A DNA stretch of 64,000 bases from Congeria kusceri (GCA_027627225.1 CM051028.1:26132364-26196363); one strand, 5' to 3'. Numbered from the stretch's first letter, positions 23,293 to 35,699 are shown. A program made the numbers and translations. The notes: generated by a model not told the origin, from the letters alone.

Positions 23293-23799
23293 CTACCAAT
23301 GTGTATGTCGGACATCAATTCCACTGTCTTTGAGTGTTTGTATTGCACGATTTTGATCAGTCATATAGAAAACTTGTGTGTATCCGACAATAACGGTATA
23401 TTGGGTTTTGCTGACGAACTGTTTTAATAGTTCGGCACAAAGATGAGAATCCAGTGTACAAGGTATGTAATGGCTGTATATCAACAAACACGGCCTATTC
23501 GAAACACCACATTTGTTACGAAACGACATCTCCATGTTTGCCAAAAATGTATTTTTCTCTGTTTTATATGACTCAGGTGCGAAGTCCCGTCGAAGTCTTC
23601 CGTCCGGATCTACAAGTCTTGCTTCACCATGAAGGCAATTATTTCTGCAATACAAGATTCTGTTTTTAATAAAATATCCCTCCGTTATGTTTATTTGCAT
23701 TAGTGGCTTTGACTCTAACCATTTAATGTAGTCACTGAAATCTGCCATGACAGCTAAGTCATTTCTCTTTAATTCTTCTTCTGACATCAGGCACGCCAC
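23293..23799 (-). CDS. Deaminase-like ORF, S1-type, PLMQ variant
   Basis: Duplicate of 18232 with M for T in the segment before HGE (KPLMQ). Motifs intact. Confidence 0.55.
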   Translation of the reverse strand: MACLMSEEELKRNDLAVMADFSDYIKWLESKPLMQINITEGYFIKNRILYCRNNCLHGEARLVDPDGRLRRDFAPESYKTEKNTFLANMEMSFRNKCGVSNRPCLLIYSHYIPCTLDSHLCAELLKQFVSKTQYTVIVGYTQVFYMTDQNRAIQTLKDSGIDVRHTHW

Positions 23800-24590
23800 A
23801 ATAAATTGCCTTTTGTGAAAGTCTACGTCGTTGATAACTTTTCTAGTATAACGCTGGCTATTCGCCTTTCTTGTTCTGGAGAGTTGTCTGATGGCTATAC
23901 GCCTGTTGTTTGGTTTTAAAAGTCGCCTATTATTCTTAATTTCGTTTTAATACTTAAAAACAAGATTGTACAAAACGCGTAAGGTTCATAGAAATAATAC
24001 CCGCGGTTTTCGACTTTATTTTTGTATCTGGCGTGTTGTTCGACGGCAATCCGGCCATTGTCTGGTTTTCAAAGTAGTAGTAGTAGTATAACGCTTGTAG
24101 TAGTAGTAGTAGTAGTAGGATAACGCTGGCTATTCGCCTTTCTTGTTCTGGAGAGTTGTCTGATGGCTATACGCCTGTTGTTTGGTTTTAAAAGTCGCCA
24201 AGTATTCTTAATTTCGTTTTAATACTTAAAAACAAGATTGTACAAAACGCGTAAGGTTCATAGAAATAATACCCGCGGTTTTCGACTTTATTTTTATATC
24301 TGGAGTGTTGTTCGACGGCCATCCGGCCATTGTCTGGTTTTCAAAGTCTCATTTTATATCCGCTGGCTAGCACAAACGATACAGTTGAATACTACAATAA
24401 CAGTACTAAAAAGTGAAGTAATCGGGCGGGAGTCATGAAACTGCCTTATAACAAATCGTTTCTACGTTTTATTTAAGATATAGCACAACCGATACATGTT
24501 AATACTATAAAAACAGAACTCACAAGTGGAGTCATTTGGTTTATGGAGGAGATTTTTTCTAGTACTTTTTTGGCGAAAAGCCGGACTTTG

Positions 24591-25217
24591 CTACCAATGT
24601 GTATGTCGGACATCAATTCCACTGTCTTTGAGTGTTTGTATTGCACGATTTTGATCAGTCATATAGAAAACTTGTGTGTATCCGACAAAAACGGTATATT
24701 GGGTTTTGCTGACGAACTGTTTTAATAGTTCGGCACAAAGATGAGAATCCAGTGTACAAGGTATGTAATGGCTGTATATCAACAAACACGGCCTATTCGA
24801 AACACCACATTTGTTACGAAACGACATCTCCATGTTTGCCAAAAATGTATTTTTCTCTGTTTTATATGACTCAGGTGCGAAGTCCCGTCGAAGTCTTCCG
24901 TCCGGATCTACAAGTCTTGCTTCACCATGAAGGCAATTATTTCTGCAATACAAGATTCTGTTTTTAATAAAATATCCCTCCGTTATGTTTATTTGCGTTA
25001 GTGGCTTTGACTCTAACCATTTAATGTAGTCACTGAAATCTGCCATGACAGCTAAGTCATTTCTCTTTAATTCTTCTTCTGACATCAGGCACGCCACAAT
25101 AAATTGCCTTTTGTGAAAGTCTACGTCGTTGATAACTTTTCTATATAAGTTGTTCGCTTTTCTTCCAATCCTGCACAAATGTTGTAGCGCTCTGTATACT
25201 GAGTCGTCTGTGGACAT
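24591..25217 (-). CDS. Deaminase-like ORF, full length, VFVGYT variant
   Basis: 208 codons with ATG, followed upstream by a long (TAG)n tract. The body matches 19530. Confidence 0.6.
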   Translation of the reverse strand: MSTDDSVYRALQHLCRIGRKANNLYRKVINDVDFHKRQFIVACLMSEEELKRNDLAVMADFSDYIKWLESKPLTQINITEGYFIKNRILYCRNNCLHGEARLVDPDGRLRRDFAPESYKTEKNTFLANMEMSFRNKCGVSNRPCLLIYSHYIPCTLDSHLCAELLKQFVSKTQYTVFVGYTQVFYMTDQNRAIQTLKDSGIDVRHTHW

Positions 25218-25220
25218 AGT

Positions 25221-25252
<32 letters not shown>

Positions 25253-26023
25253 TAACGCTTGTAGTAGTAGTAGTAGTAGGATAACGCTGGCTATTCGCCT
25301 TTCTTGTTCTGGAGAGTTGTCTGATGGCTATACGCCTGTTGTTTGGTTTTAAAAGTCGCCTATTATTCTTAATTTCGTTTTAATACTTAAAAACAAGATT
25401 GTACAAAACGCGTAAGGTTCATAGAAATAATACCCGCGGTTTTCGACTTTATTTTTGTATCTGGCGTGTTGTTCGACGGCAATCCGGCCATTGTCTGGTT
25501 TTCAAAGTAGTAGTAGTAGTATAACGCTTGTAGTAGTAGTAGTAGTAGTAGGATAACGCTGGCTATTCGCCTTTCTTGTTCTGGAGAGTTGTCTGATGGC
25601 TATACGCCTGTTGTTTGGTTTTAAAAGTCGCCAAGTATTCTTAATTTCGTTTTAATACTTAAAAACAAGATTGTACAAAACGCGTAAGGTTCATAGAAAT
25701 AATACCCGCGGTTTTCGACTTTATTTTTATATCTGGAGTGTTGTTCGACGGCCATCCGGCCATTGTCTGGTTTTCAAAGTCTCATTTTATATCCGCTGGC
25801 TAGCACAACCGATACAGTTGAATACTACAATAACAGTACTAAAAAGTGAAGTAATCGGGCGGGAGTCATGAAACTGCCTTATAACAAATCGTTTCTACGT
25901 TTTATTTAAGATATAGCACAACCGATACATGTTAATACTATAAAAACAGAACTCACAAGTGGAGTCATTTGGTTTATGGAGGAGATTTTTTCTAGTACTT
26001 TTTTGGCGAAAAGCCGGACTTTG

Positions 26024-26650
26024 CTACCAATGTGTATGTCGGACATCAATTCCACTGTCTTTGAGTGTTTGTATTGCACGATTTTGATCAGTCATATAGA
26101 AAACTTGTGTGTATTGGACAATAACGGTATATTGGGTTTTGCTGACGAACTGTTTTAATAGTTCGGCACAAAGATGAGAATCCAGTGTACAAGGTATGTA
26201 ATGGCTGTATATCAACAAACACGGCCTATTCGAAACACCACATTTGTTACGAAACGACATCTCCATGTTTGCCAAAAATGTATTTTTCTCTGTTTTATAT
26301 GACTCAGGTGCGAAGTCCCGTCGAAGTCTTCCGTCCGGATCTACAAGTCTTGCTTCACCATGAAGGCAATTATTTCTGCAATACAAGATTCTGTTTTTAA
26401 TAAAATATCCCTCCGTTATGTTTATTTGCGTTAGTGGCTTTGACTCTAACCATTTAATGTAGTCACTGAAATCTGCCATGACAGCTAAGTCATTTCTCTT
26501 TAATTCTTCTTCTGACATCAGGCACGCCACAATAAATTGCCTTTTGTGAAAGTCTACGTCGTTGATAACTTTTCTATATAAGTTGTTCGCTTTTCTTCCA
26601 ATCCTGCACAAATGTTGTAGCGCTCTGTATACTGAGTCGTCTGTGGACAC
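26024..26650 (-). CDS. Deaminase-like ORF, full length, GTG at first codon
   Basis: Open for 208 codons, but the first codon is GTG (plus-strand cac at 26648-26650), as at 10146 and 38197. Has the VQYT variant strand. Motifs intact. Confidence 0.5.
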   Translation of the reverse strand: MSTDDSVYRALQHLCRIGRKANNLYRKVINDVDFHKRQFIVACLMSEEELKRNDLAVMADFSDYIKWLESKPLTQINITEGYFIKNRILYCRNNCLHGEARLVDPDGRLRRDFAPESYKTEKNTFLANMEMSFRNKCGVSNRPCLLIYSHYIPCTLDSHLCAELLKQFVSKTQYTVIVQYTQVFYMTDQNRAIQTLKDSGIDVRHTHW

Positions 26651-26653
26651 AGT

Positions 26654-26685
<32 letters not shown>

Positions 26686-26962
26686 TAACGCTTGTAGTAG
26701 TAGTAGTAGTAGGATAACGCTGGCTATTCGCCTTTCTTGTTCTGGAGAGTTGTCTGATGGCTATACGCCTGTTGTTTGGTTTTAAAAGTCGCCTATTATT
26801 CTTAATTTCGTTTTAATACTTAAAAACAAGATTGTACAAAACGCGTAAGGTTCATAGAAATAATACCCGCGGTTTTCGACTTTATTTTTGTATCTGGTGT
26901 GTTGTTCGACGGCAATCCGGCCATTGTCTGGTTTTCAAAGTAGTAGTAGTAGTATAACGCTT

Positions 26963-26996
<34 letters not shown>

Positions 26997-27470
26997 GATA
27001 ACGCTGGCTATTCGCCTTTCTTGTTCTGGAGAGTTGTCTGATGGCTATACGCCTGTTGTTTGGTTTTAAAAGTCGCCAAGTATTCTTAATTTCGTTTTAA
27101 TACTTAAAAACAAGATTGTACAAAACGCGTAAGGTTCATAGAAAAATAATACCCGCGGTTTTCGACTTTATTTTTATATCTGGAGTGTTGTTCGACGGCC
27201 ATCCGGCCATTGTCTGGTTTTCAAAGTCTCATTTTATATCCGCTGGCTAGCACAACCGATACAGTTGAATACTACAATAACAGTACTAAAAAGTGAAGTA
27301 ATCGGGCGGGAGTCATGAAACTGCCTTATAACAAATCGTTTCTACGTTTTATTTAAGATATAGCACAACCGATACATGTTAATACTATAAAAACAGAACT
27401 CACAAGTGGAGTCATTTGGTTTATGGAAGTGATTTTTTCTAGTACTTTTTTGGCGAAAAGCCGGACTTTG

Positions 27471-28097
27471 CTACCAATGTGTATGTCGGACATCAATTCC
27501 ACTGTCTTTGAGTGTTTGTATTGCACGATTTTGATCAGTCATATAGAAAACTTGTGTGTATTGGACAATAACGGTATATTGGGTTTTGCTGACGAACTGT
27601 TTTAATAGTTCGGCACAAAGATGAGAATCCAGTGTACAAGGTATGTAATGGCTGTATATCAACAAACACGGCCTATTCGAAACACCACATTTGTTACGAA
27701 ACGACATCTCCATGTTTGCCAAAAATGTATTTTTCTCTGTTTTATATGACTCAGGTGCGAAGTCCCGTCGAAGTCTTCCGTCCGGATCTACAAGTCTTGC
27801 TTCACCATGAAGGCAATTATTTCTGCAATACAAGATTCTGTTTTTAATAAAATATCCCTCCGTTATGTTTATTTGCGTTAGTGGCTTTGACTCTAACCAT
27901 TTAATGTAGTCACTGAAATCTGCCATGACAGCTAAGTCATTTCTCTTTAATTCTTCTTCTGACATCAGGCACGCCACGATAAATTGCCTTTTGTGAAAGT
28001 CTACGTCGTTGATAACTTTTCTATATAAGTTGTTCGCTTTTCTTCCAATCCTGCACAAATGTTGTAGCGCTCTGTATACTGAGTCGTCTGTGGACAT
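27471..28097 (-). CDS. Deaminase-like ORF, full length, VQYT variant
   Basis: 208 codons with ATG at 28097; motifs intact. The upstream side has two S1 elements instead of the long (TAG)n tract. Its near-duplicate at 30539 has the S1-type 5' end, so the two copies are mosaics. Confidence 0.6.
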   Translation of the reverse strand: MSTDDSVYRALQHLCRIGRKANNLYRKVINDVDFHKRQFIVACLMSEEELKRNDLAVMADFSDYIKWLESKPLTQINITEGYFIKNRILYCRNNCLHGEARLVDPDGRLRRDFAPESYKTEKNTFLANMEMSFRNKCGVSNRPCLLIYSHYIPCTLDSHLCAELLKQFVSKTQYTVIVQYTQVFYMTDQNRAIQTLKDSGIDVRHTHW

Positions 28098-28822
28098 AGT
28101 AAGTAGAAGTATAACGCTGGCTATTCGCCTTTCTTGTTCTGGAGAGTTGTCTGATGGCTATGCGCCTGTTGTTTGGTTTTAAAAGTCGCCAAGTAGAAGT
28201 ATAACGCTGGCTATTCGCCTTTCTTGTTCTGGAGAGTTGTCTGATGGCTATACGCCTGTTGTTTGGTTTTAAAAGTCGCCTATTATTCTTAATTTCGTTT
28301 TAATACTTAAAAACAAGATTGTACAAAACGCGTAAGGTTCATAGAAATAATACCCGCGGTTTTCGACTTTATTTTTGTATCTGGCGTGTTGTTCGACGGC
28401 TATCCGGCCATTGTCTGGTTTTCAAAGTAGTAGTAGTAGTATAACGCTTGTAGTAGTAGTAGTAGTAGTAGGATAACGCTGGCTAAGGTTCATAGAAATA
28501 ATACCCGCGGTTTTCGACTTTATTTTTATATCTGGAGTGTTGTTCGACGGCCATCCGGCCATTGTCTGGTTTTCAAAGTCTCATTTTATATCCGCTGGCT
28601 AGCACAACCGATACAGTTGAATACTACAATAACAGTACTAAAAAGTGAAGTAATCGGGCGGGAGTCATGAAACTGCCTTATAACAAATCGTTTCTACGTT
28701 TTATTTAAGATATAGCACAACCGATACATGTTAATACTATAAAAACAGAACTCACAAGTGGAGTCATTTGGTTTATGGAGGAGATTTTTTCTAGTACTTT
28801 TTTGGCGAAAAGCCGGACTTTG

Positions 28823-29449
28823 CTACCAATGTGTATGTCGGACATCAATTCCACTGTCTTTGAGTGTTTGTATTGCACGATTTTGATCAGTCATATAGAA
28901 AACTTGTGTGTATCCGACAAAAACGGTATATTGGGTTTTGCTGACGAACTGTTTTAATAGTTCGGCACAAAGATGAGAATCCAGTGTACAAGGTATGTAA
29001 TGGCTGTATATCAACAAACACGGCCTATTCGAAACACCACATTTGTTACGAAACGACATCTCCATGTTTGCCAAAAATGTATTTTTCTCTGTTTTATATG
29101 ACTCAGGTGCGAAGTCCCGTCGAAGTCTTCCGTCCGGATCTACAAGTCTTGCTTCACCATGAAGGCAATTATTTCTGCAATACAAGATTCTGTTTTTAAT
29201 AAAATATCCCTCCGTTATGTTTATTTGCGTTAGTGGCTTTGACTCTAACCATTTAATGTAGTCACTGAAATCTGCCATGACAGCTAAGTCATTTCTCTTT
29301 AATTCTTCTTCTGACATCAGGCACGCCACAATAAATTGCCTTTTGTGAAAGTCTACGTCGTTGATAACTTTTCTATATAAGTTGTTCGCTTTTCTTCCAA
29401 TCCTGCACAAATGTTGTAGCGCTCTGTATACTGAGTCGTCTGTGGACAT
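28823..29449 (-). CDS. Deaminase-like ORF, full length, VFVGYT variant
   Basis: 208 codons with ATG. The spacer on its 3' side carries an S1-S2 fusion deletion (junction about 28484/28485) that is shared with the unit of 31716. Confidence 0.6.
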   Translation of the reverse strand: MSTDDSVYRALQHLCRIGRKANNLYRKVINDVDFHKRQFIVACLMSEEELKRNDLAVMADFSDYIKWLESKPLTQINITEGYFIKNRILYCRNNCLHGEARLVDPDGRLRRDFAPESYKTEKNTFLANMEMSFRNKCGVSNRPCLLIYSHYIPCTLDSHLCAELLKQFVSKTQYTVFVGYTQVFYMTDQNRAIQTLKDSGIDVRHTHW

Positions 29450-29452
29450 AGT

Positions 29453-29484
<32 letters not shown>

Positions 29485-30033
29485 TAACGCTTGTAGTAGT
29501 AGTAGTAGTAGGATAACGCTGGCTATTCGCCTTTCTTGTTCTGGAGAGTTGTCTGATGGCTATACGCCTGTTGTTTGGTTTTAAAAGTCGCCTATTATTC
29601 TTAATTTCGTTTTAATACTTAAAAACAAGATTGTACAAAACGCGTAAGTTTCATAGAAATAATACCCGCGGTTTTCGACTTTATTTTTGTATCTGGCGTG
29701 TTGTTCGACGGCAATCCGGCCATTGTCTGGTTTTCAAAGTAGTAGTAGTAGTATAACGCTTGTAGTAGTAGTAGTAGTAGTAGGATAACGCTGGCTATTC
29801 GCCTTTCTTGTTCTGGAGAGTTGTCTGATGGCTATACGCCTGTTGTTTGGTTTTAAAAGTCGCCTATTATTCTTAATTTCGTTTTAATACTTAAAAACAA
29901 GATTGTACAAAACGCGTAAGGTTCATAGAAATAATACCCGCGGTTTTCGACTTTATTTTTGTATCTGGTGTGTTGTTCGACGGCAATCCGGCCATTGTCT
30001 GGTTTTCAAAGTAGTAGTAGTAGTATAACGCTT

Positions 30034-30064
<31 letters not shown>

Positions 30065-30538
30065 GATAACGCTGGCTATTCGCCTTTCTTGTTCTGGAGA
30101 GTTGTCTGATGGCTATACGCCTGTTGTTTGGTTTTAAAAGTCGCCAAGTATTCTTAATTTCGTTTTAATACTTAAAAACAAGATTGTACAAAACGCGTAA
30201 GGTTCATAGAAAAATAATACCCGCGGTTTTCGACTTTATTTTTATATCTGGAGTGTTGTTCGACGGCCATCCGGCCATTGTCTGGTTTTCAAAGTCTCAT
30301 TTTATATCCGCTGGCTAGCACAACCGATACAGTTGAATACTACAATAACAGTACTAAAAAGTGAAGTAATCGGGCGGGAGTCATGAAACTGCCTTATAAC
30401 AAATCGTTTCTACGTTTTATTTAAGATATAGCACAACCGATACATGTTAATACTATAAAAACAGAACTCACAAGTGGAGTCATTTGGTTTATGGAAGTGA
30501 TTTTTTCTAGTACTTTTTTGGCGAAAAGCCGGACTTTG

Positions 30539-31045
30539 CTACCAATGTGTATGTCGGACATCAATTCCACTGTCTTTGAGTGTTTGTATTGCACGATTTT
30601 GATCAGTCATATAGAAAACTTGTGTGTATTGGACAATAACGGTATATTGGGTTTTGCTGACGAACTGTTTTAATAGTTCGGCACAAAGATGAGAATCCAG
30701 TGTACAAGGTATGTAATGGCTGTATATCAACAAACACGGCCTATTCGAAACACCACATTTGTTACGAAACGACATCTCCATGTTTGCCAAAAATGTATTT
30801 TTCTCTGTTTTATATGACTCAGGTGCGAAGTCCCGTCGAAGTCTTCCGTCCGGATCTACAAGTCTTGCTTCACCATGAAGGCAATTATTTCTGCAATACA
30901 AGATTCTGTTTTTAATAAAATATCCCTCCGTTATGTTTATTTGCGTTAGTGGCTTTGACTCTAACCATTTAATGTAGTCACTGAAATCTGCCATGACAGC
31001 TAAGTCATTTCTCTTTAATTCTTCTTCTGACATCAGGCACGCCAC
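30539..31045 (-). CDS. Deaminase-like ORF, S1-type, VQYT variant
   Basis: The body matches 27471, but the 5' end joins S1. Lies after the largest spacer in the array (1716 bp from the previous stop), which contains an extra S1-S2-(TAG)n set. Confidence 0.55.
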   Translation of the reverse strand: MACLMSEEELKRNDLAVMADFSDYIKWLESKPLTQINITEGYFIKNRILYCRNNCLHGEARLVDPDGRLRRDFAPESYKTEKNTFLANMEMSFRNKCGVSNRPCLLIYSHYIPCTLDSHLCAELLKQFVSKTQYTVIVQYTQVFYMTDQNRAIQTLKDSGIDVRHTHW

Positions 31046-31715
31046 AATAAATTGCCTTTTGTGAAAGTCTACGTCGTTGATAACTTTTCTAGTATAACGC
31101 TGGCTATTCGCCTTTCTTGTTCTGGAGAGTTGTCTGATGGCTATACGCCTGTTGTTTGGTTTTAAAAGTCGCCTATTATTCTTAATTTCGTTTTAATACT
31201 TAAAAACAAGATTGTACAAAACGCGTAAGGTTCATAGAAATAATACCCGCGGTTTTCGACTTTATTTTTGTATCTGGCGTGTTGTTCGACGGCTATCCGG
31301 CCATTGTCTGGTTTTCAAAGTAGTAGTAGTAGTATAACGCTTGTAGTAGTAGTAGTAGTAGTAGGATAACGCTGGCTAAGGTTCATAGAAATAATACCCG
31401 CGGTTTTCGACTTTATTTTTATATCTGGAGTGTTGTTCGACGGCCATCCGGCCATTGTCTGGTTTTCAAAGTCTCATTTTATATCCGCTGGCTAGCACAA
31501 CCGATACAGTTGAATACTACAATAACAGTACTAAAAAGTGAAGTAATCGGGCGGGAGTCATGAAACTGCCTTATAACAAATCGTTTCTACGTTTTATTTA
31601 AGATATAGCACAACCGATACATGTTAATACTATAAAAACAGAACTCACAAGTGGAGTCATTTGGTTTATGGAGGAGATTTTTTCTAGTACTTTTTTGGCG
31701 AAAAGCCGGACTTTG

Positions 31716-32342
31716 CTACCAATGTGTATGTCGGACATCAATTCCACTGTCTTTGAGTGTTTGTATTGCACGATTTTGATCAGTCATATAGAAAACTTGT
31801 GTGTATCCGACAAAAACGGTATATTGGGTTTTGCTGACGAACTGTTTTAATAGTTCGGCACAAAGATGAGAATCCAGTGTACAAGGTATGTAATGGCTGT
31901 ATATCAACAAACACGGCCTATTCGAAACACCACATTTGTTACGAAACGACATCTCCATGTTTGCCAAAAATGTATTTTTCTCTGTTTTATATGACTCAGG
32001 TGCGAAGTCCCGTCGAAGTCTTCCGTCCGGATCTACAAGTCTTGCTTCACCATGAAGGCAATTATTTCTGCAATACAAGATTCTGTTTTTAATAAAATAT
32101 CCCTCCGTTATGTTTATTTGCGTTAGTGGCTTTGACTCTAACCATTTAATGTAGTCACTGAAATCTGCCATGACAGCTAAGTCATTTCTCTTTAATTCTT
32201 CTTCTGACATCAGGCACGCCACAATAAATTGCCTTTTGTGAAAGTCTACGTCGTTGATAACTTTTCTATATAAGTTGTTCGCTTTTCTTCCAATCCTGCA
32301 CAAATGTTGTAGCGCTCTGTATACTGAGTCGTCTGTGGACAT
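31716..32342 (-). CDS. Deaminase-like ORF, full length, VFVGYT variant
   Basis: 208 codons with ATG; motifs intact. The 3'-side spacer has the same S1-S2 fusion deletion as the unit of 28823 (junction about 31376/31377). Confidence 0.6.
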   Translation of the reverse strand: MSTDDSVYRALQHLCRIGRKANNLYRKVINDVDFHKRQFIVACLMSEEELKRNDLAVMADFSDYIKWLESKPLTQINITEGYFIKNRILYCRNNCLHGEARLVDPDGRLRRDFAPESYKTEKNTFLANMEMSFRNKCGVSNRPCLLIYSHYIPCTLDSHLCAELLKQFVSKTQYTVFVGYTQVFYMTDQNRAIQTLKDSGIDVRHTHW

Positions 32343-32345
32343 AGT

Positions 32346-32377
<32 letters not shown>

Positions 32378-33423
32378 TAACGCTTGTAGTAGTAGTAGTA
32401 GTAGGATAACGCTGGCTATTCGCCTTTCTTGTTCTGGAGAGTTGTCTGATGGCTATACGCCTGTTGTTTGGTTTTAAAAGTCGCCTATTATTCTTAATTT
32501 CGTTTTAATACTTAAAAACAAGATTGTACAAAACGCGTAAGGTTCATAGAAATAATACCCGCGGTTTTCGACTTTATTTTTGTATCTGGCGTGTTGTTCG
32601 ACGGCAATCCGGCCATTGTCTGGTTTTCAAAGTAGTAGTAGTAGTATAACGCTTGTAGTAGTAGTAGTAGTAGTAGGATAACGCTGGCTATTCGCCTTTC
32701 TTGTTCTGGAGAGTTGTCTGATGGCTATACGCCTGTTGTTTGGTTTTAAAAGTCGCCTATTATTCTTAATTTCGTTTTAATACTTAAAAACAAGATTGTA
32801 CAAAACGCGTAAGGTTCATAGAAATAATACCCGCGGTTTTCGACTTTATTTTTGTATCTGGCGTGTTGTTCGACGGCAATCCGGCCATTGTCTGGTTTTC
32901 AAAGTAGTAGTAGTAGTATAACGCTTGTAGTAGTAGTAGTAGTAGTAGAGTAATAACGCTGGCTATTCGCCTTTCTTGTTCTGGAGAGTTGTCTGATGGC
33001 TATACGCCTGTTGTTTGGTTTTAAAAGTCGCCAAGTATTCTTAATTTCGTTTTAATACTTAAAAACAAGATTGTACAAAACGCGTAAGGTTCATAGAAAT
33101 AATACCCGCGGTTTTCGACTTTATTTTTATATCTGGAGTGTTGTTCGACGGCCATCCGGCCATTGTCTGGTTTTCAAAGTCTCATTTTATATCCGCTGGC
33201 TAGCACAACCGATACAGTTGAATACTACAATAACAGTACTAAAAAGTGAAGTAATCGGGCGGGAGTCATGAAACTGCCTTATAACAAATCGTTTCTACGT
33301 TTTATTTAAGATATAGCACAACCGATACATGTTAATACTATAAAAACAGAACTCACAAGTGGAGTCATTTGGTTTATGGAGGAGATTTTTTCTAGTACTT
33401 TTTTGGCGAAAAGCCGGACTTTG

Positions 33424-34050
33424 CTACCAATGTGTATGTCGGACATCAATTCCACTGTCTTTGAGTGTTTGTATTGCACGATTTTGATCAGTCATATAGA
33501 AAACTTGTGTGTATCCGACAAAAACGGTATATTGGGTTTTGCTGACGAACTGTTTTAATAGTTCGGCACAAAGATGAGAATCCAGTGTACAAGGTATGTA
33601 ATGGCTGTATATCAACAAACACGGCCTATTCGAAACACCACATTTGTTACGAAACGACATCTCCATGTTTGCCAAAAATGTATTTTTCTCTGTTTTATAT
33701 GACTCAGGTGCGAAGTCCCGTCGAAGTCTTCCGTCCGGATCTACAAGTCTTGCTTCACCATGAAGGCAATTATTTCTGCAATACAAGATTCTGTTTTTAA
33801 TAAAATATCCCTCCGTTATGTTTATTTGCGTTAGTGGCTTTGACTCTAACCATTTAATGTAGTCACTGAAATCTGCCATGACAGCTAAGTCATTTCTCTT
33901 TAATTCTTCTTCTGACATCAGGCACGCCACAATAAATTGCCTTTTGTGAAAGTCTACGTCGTTGATAACTTTTCTATATAAGTTGTTCGCTTTTCTTCCA
34001 ATCCTGCACAAATGTTGTAGCGCTCTGTATACTGAGTCGTCTGTGGACAT
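33424..34050 (-). CDS. Deaminase-like ORF, full length, VFVGYT variant
   Basis: 208 codons with ATG; motifs intact. The spacer before it (from 32342) is long because it holds three S1-S2 sets and three (TAG)n tracts. Confidence 0.6.
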   Translation of the reverse strand: MSTDDSVYRALQHLCRIGRKANNLYRKVINDVDFHKRQFIVACLMSEEELKRNDLAVMADFSDYIKWLESKPLTQINITEGYFIKNRILYCRNNCLHGEARLVDPDGRLRRDFAPESYKTEKNTFLANMEMSFRNKCGVSNRPCLLIYSHYIPCTLDSHLCAELLKQFVSKTQYTVFVGYTQVFYMTDQNRAIQTLKDSGIDVRHTHW

Positions 34051-34841
34051 AGTAAGTAGTAGTAGTAGTAGTAGTAGTAGTATAACGCTTGTAGTAGTTG
34101 TAGTAGTAGGATAACGCTGGCTATTCGCCTTTCTTGTTCTGGAGAGTTGTCTGATGGCTATACGCCTGTTGTTTGGTTTTAAAAGTCGCCTATTATTCTT
34201 AATTTCGTTTTAATACTTAAAAACAAGATTGTACAAAACGCGTAAGGTTCATAGAAATAATACCCGCGGTTTTCGACTTTATTTTTGTATCTGGAGTGTT
34301 GTTCGACGGCTATCCGGCCATTGTCTGGTTTTCAAAGTAGTAGTAGTAGTATAAGGCTTGTAGTAGAAGTATAACGCTGGCTATTCGCCTTTCATGTTCT
34401 GGAGAGTTGTCTGATGGCTATACGCCTGTTGTTTGGTTTTGAAAGTCGCCAAGTATTCTTAATTTCGTTTTAATACTTAAAAACAAGATTGTACAAAACG
34501 CGTAAGGTTCATAGAAATAATACCCGCGGTTTTCGACTTTATTTTTGTATCTGGAGTGTTGTTCGACGGCTATCCGGCTATTGTCTGGTTTTCAAAGTCT
34601 CATTTTATATCCGCTGGCTAGCACAACCGATACTGTTGAATACTACAATAACAGTACTAAAAAGTGAAGTAATCGGGCGGGAGTCATGAAACTGCCTTAT
34701 AACAAATCGTTTCTACGTTTTATTTAAGATATAGCACAACCGATACATGTTAATACTATAAAAAGAGAACTCACAAGTGGAGTCATTTGGTTTATGGAGG
34801 AGATTTTTTCTAGTACTTTTTTGGCGAAAAGCCGGACTTTG

Positions 34842-35348
34842 CTACCAATGTGTATGTCGGACATCAATTCCACTGTCTTTGAGTGTTTGTATTGCACGAT
34901 TTTGATCAGTCATATAGAAAACTTGTGTGTATCCGACAATAACGGTATATTGGGTTTGGCTGACGAACTGTTTTAATAGTTCGGCACAAAGATGAGAATC
35001 CAGTGTACAAGGTATGTAATGGCTGTATATCAACAAACACGGCCTATTCGAAACACCACATTTGTTACGAAACGACATCTCCATGTTTGCCAAAAATGTA
35101 TTTTTCTCTGTTTTATATGACTCAGGTGCGAAGTCCCGTCGAAGTCTTCCGTCCGGATCTACAAGTCTTGCTTCACCATGAAGGCAATTATTTCTGCAAT
35201 ACAAGATTCTGTTTTTAATAAAATATCCCTCCGTTATGTTTATTTGCGTTAGTGGCTTTGACTCTAACCATTTAATGTAGTCACTGAAATCTGCCATGAC
35301 AGCTAAGTCATTTCTCTTTAATTCTTCTTCTGACATCAGGCACGCCAC
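34842..35348 (-). CDS. Deaminase-like ORF, S1-type, K-to-Q variant
   Basis: Has Q for K after the PC..C helix (VSQTQ), shared only with 39016, although the two differ elsewhere. Motifs intact and frame open into S1. Confidence 0.55.
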   Translation of the reverse strand: MACLMSEEELKRNDLAVMADFSDYIKWLESKPLTQINITEGYFIKNRILYCRNNCLHGEARLVDPDGRLRRDFAPESYKTEKNTFLANMEMSFRNKCGVSNRPCLLIYSHYIPCTLDSHLCAELLKQFVSQTQYTVIVGYTQVFYMTDQNRAIQTLKDSGIDVRHTHW

Positions 35349-35699
35349 AATAAATTGCCTTTTGTGAAAGTCTACGTCGTTGATAACTTTTCTAGTATAA
35401 CGCTGGCTATTCGCCTTTCTTGTTCTGGAGAGTTGTCTGATGGCTATACGCCTGTTGTTTGGTTTTAAAAGTCGCCTATTATTCTTAATTTCGTTTTAAT
35501 ACTTAAAAACAAGATTGTACAAAACGCGTAAGGTTCATAGAAATAATACCCGCGGTTTTCGACTTTATTTTTGTATCTGGCGTGTTGTTCGACGGCAATC
35601 CGGCCATTGTCTGGTTTTCAAAGTAGTAGTAGTAGTATAACGCTTGTAGTAGTAGTAGTAGTAGTAGGATAACGCTGGCTATTCGCCTTTCTTGTTCTG

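Larger units (their letters stand above)
15000..25125. repeat. Higher-order repeat: 5.06-kb four-gene block in tandem
   Basis: Genes at 15490, 16953, 18232 and 19530 recur at 20556, 22018, 23293 and 24591. The offset falls from 5066 to 5065 to 5061, explained exactly by one extra A near 16550 and the 4-bp insertion near 17534 in the left block. The edges lie near 15010, 20065 and 25125. Confidence 0.85.
27100..32340. repeat. Local two-gene duplication with length difference
   Basis: Genes 27471/28823 correspond to 30539/31716. Shared marks are an extra AA in the S2 gaaaaataat, MEVIF-type flank bases, and the S1-S2 fusion deletion. Offsets differ (3068 and 2893 bp) because the spacers between the paired genes differ. 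Confidence 0.7.
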
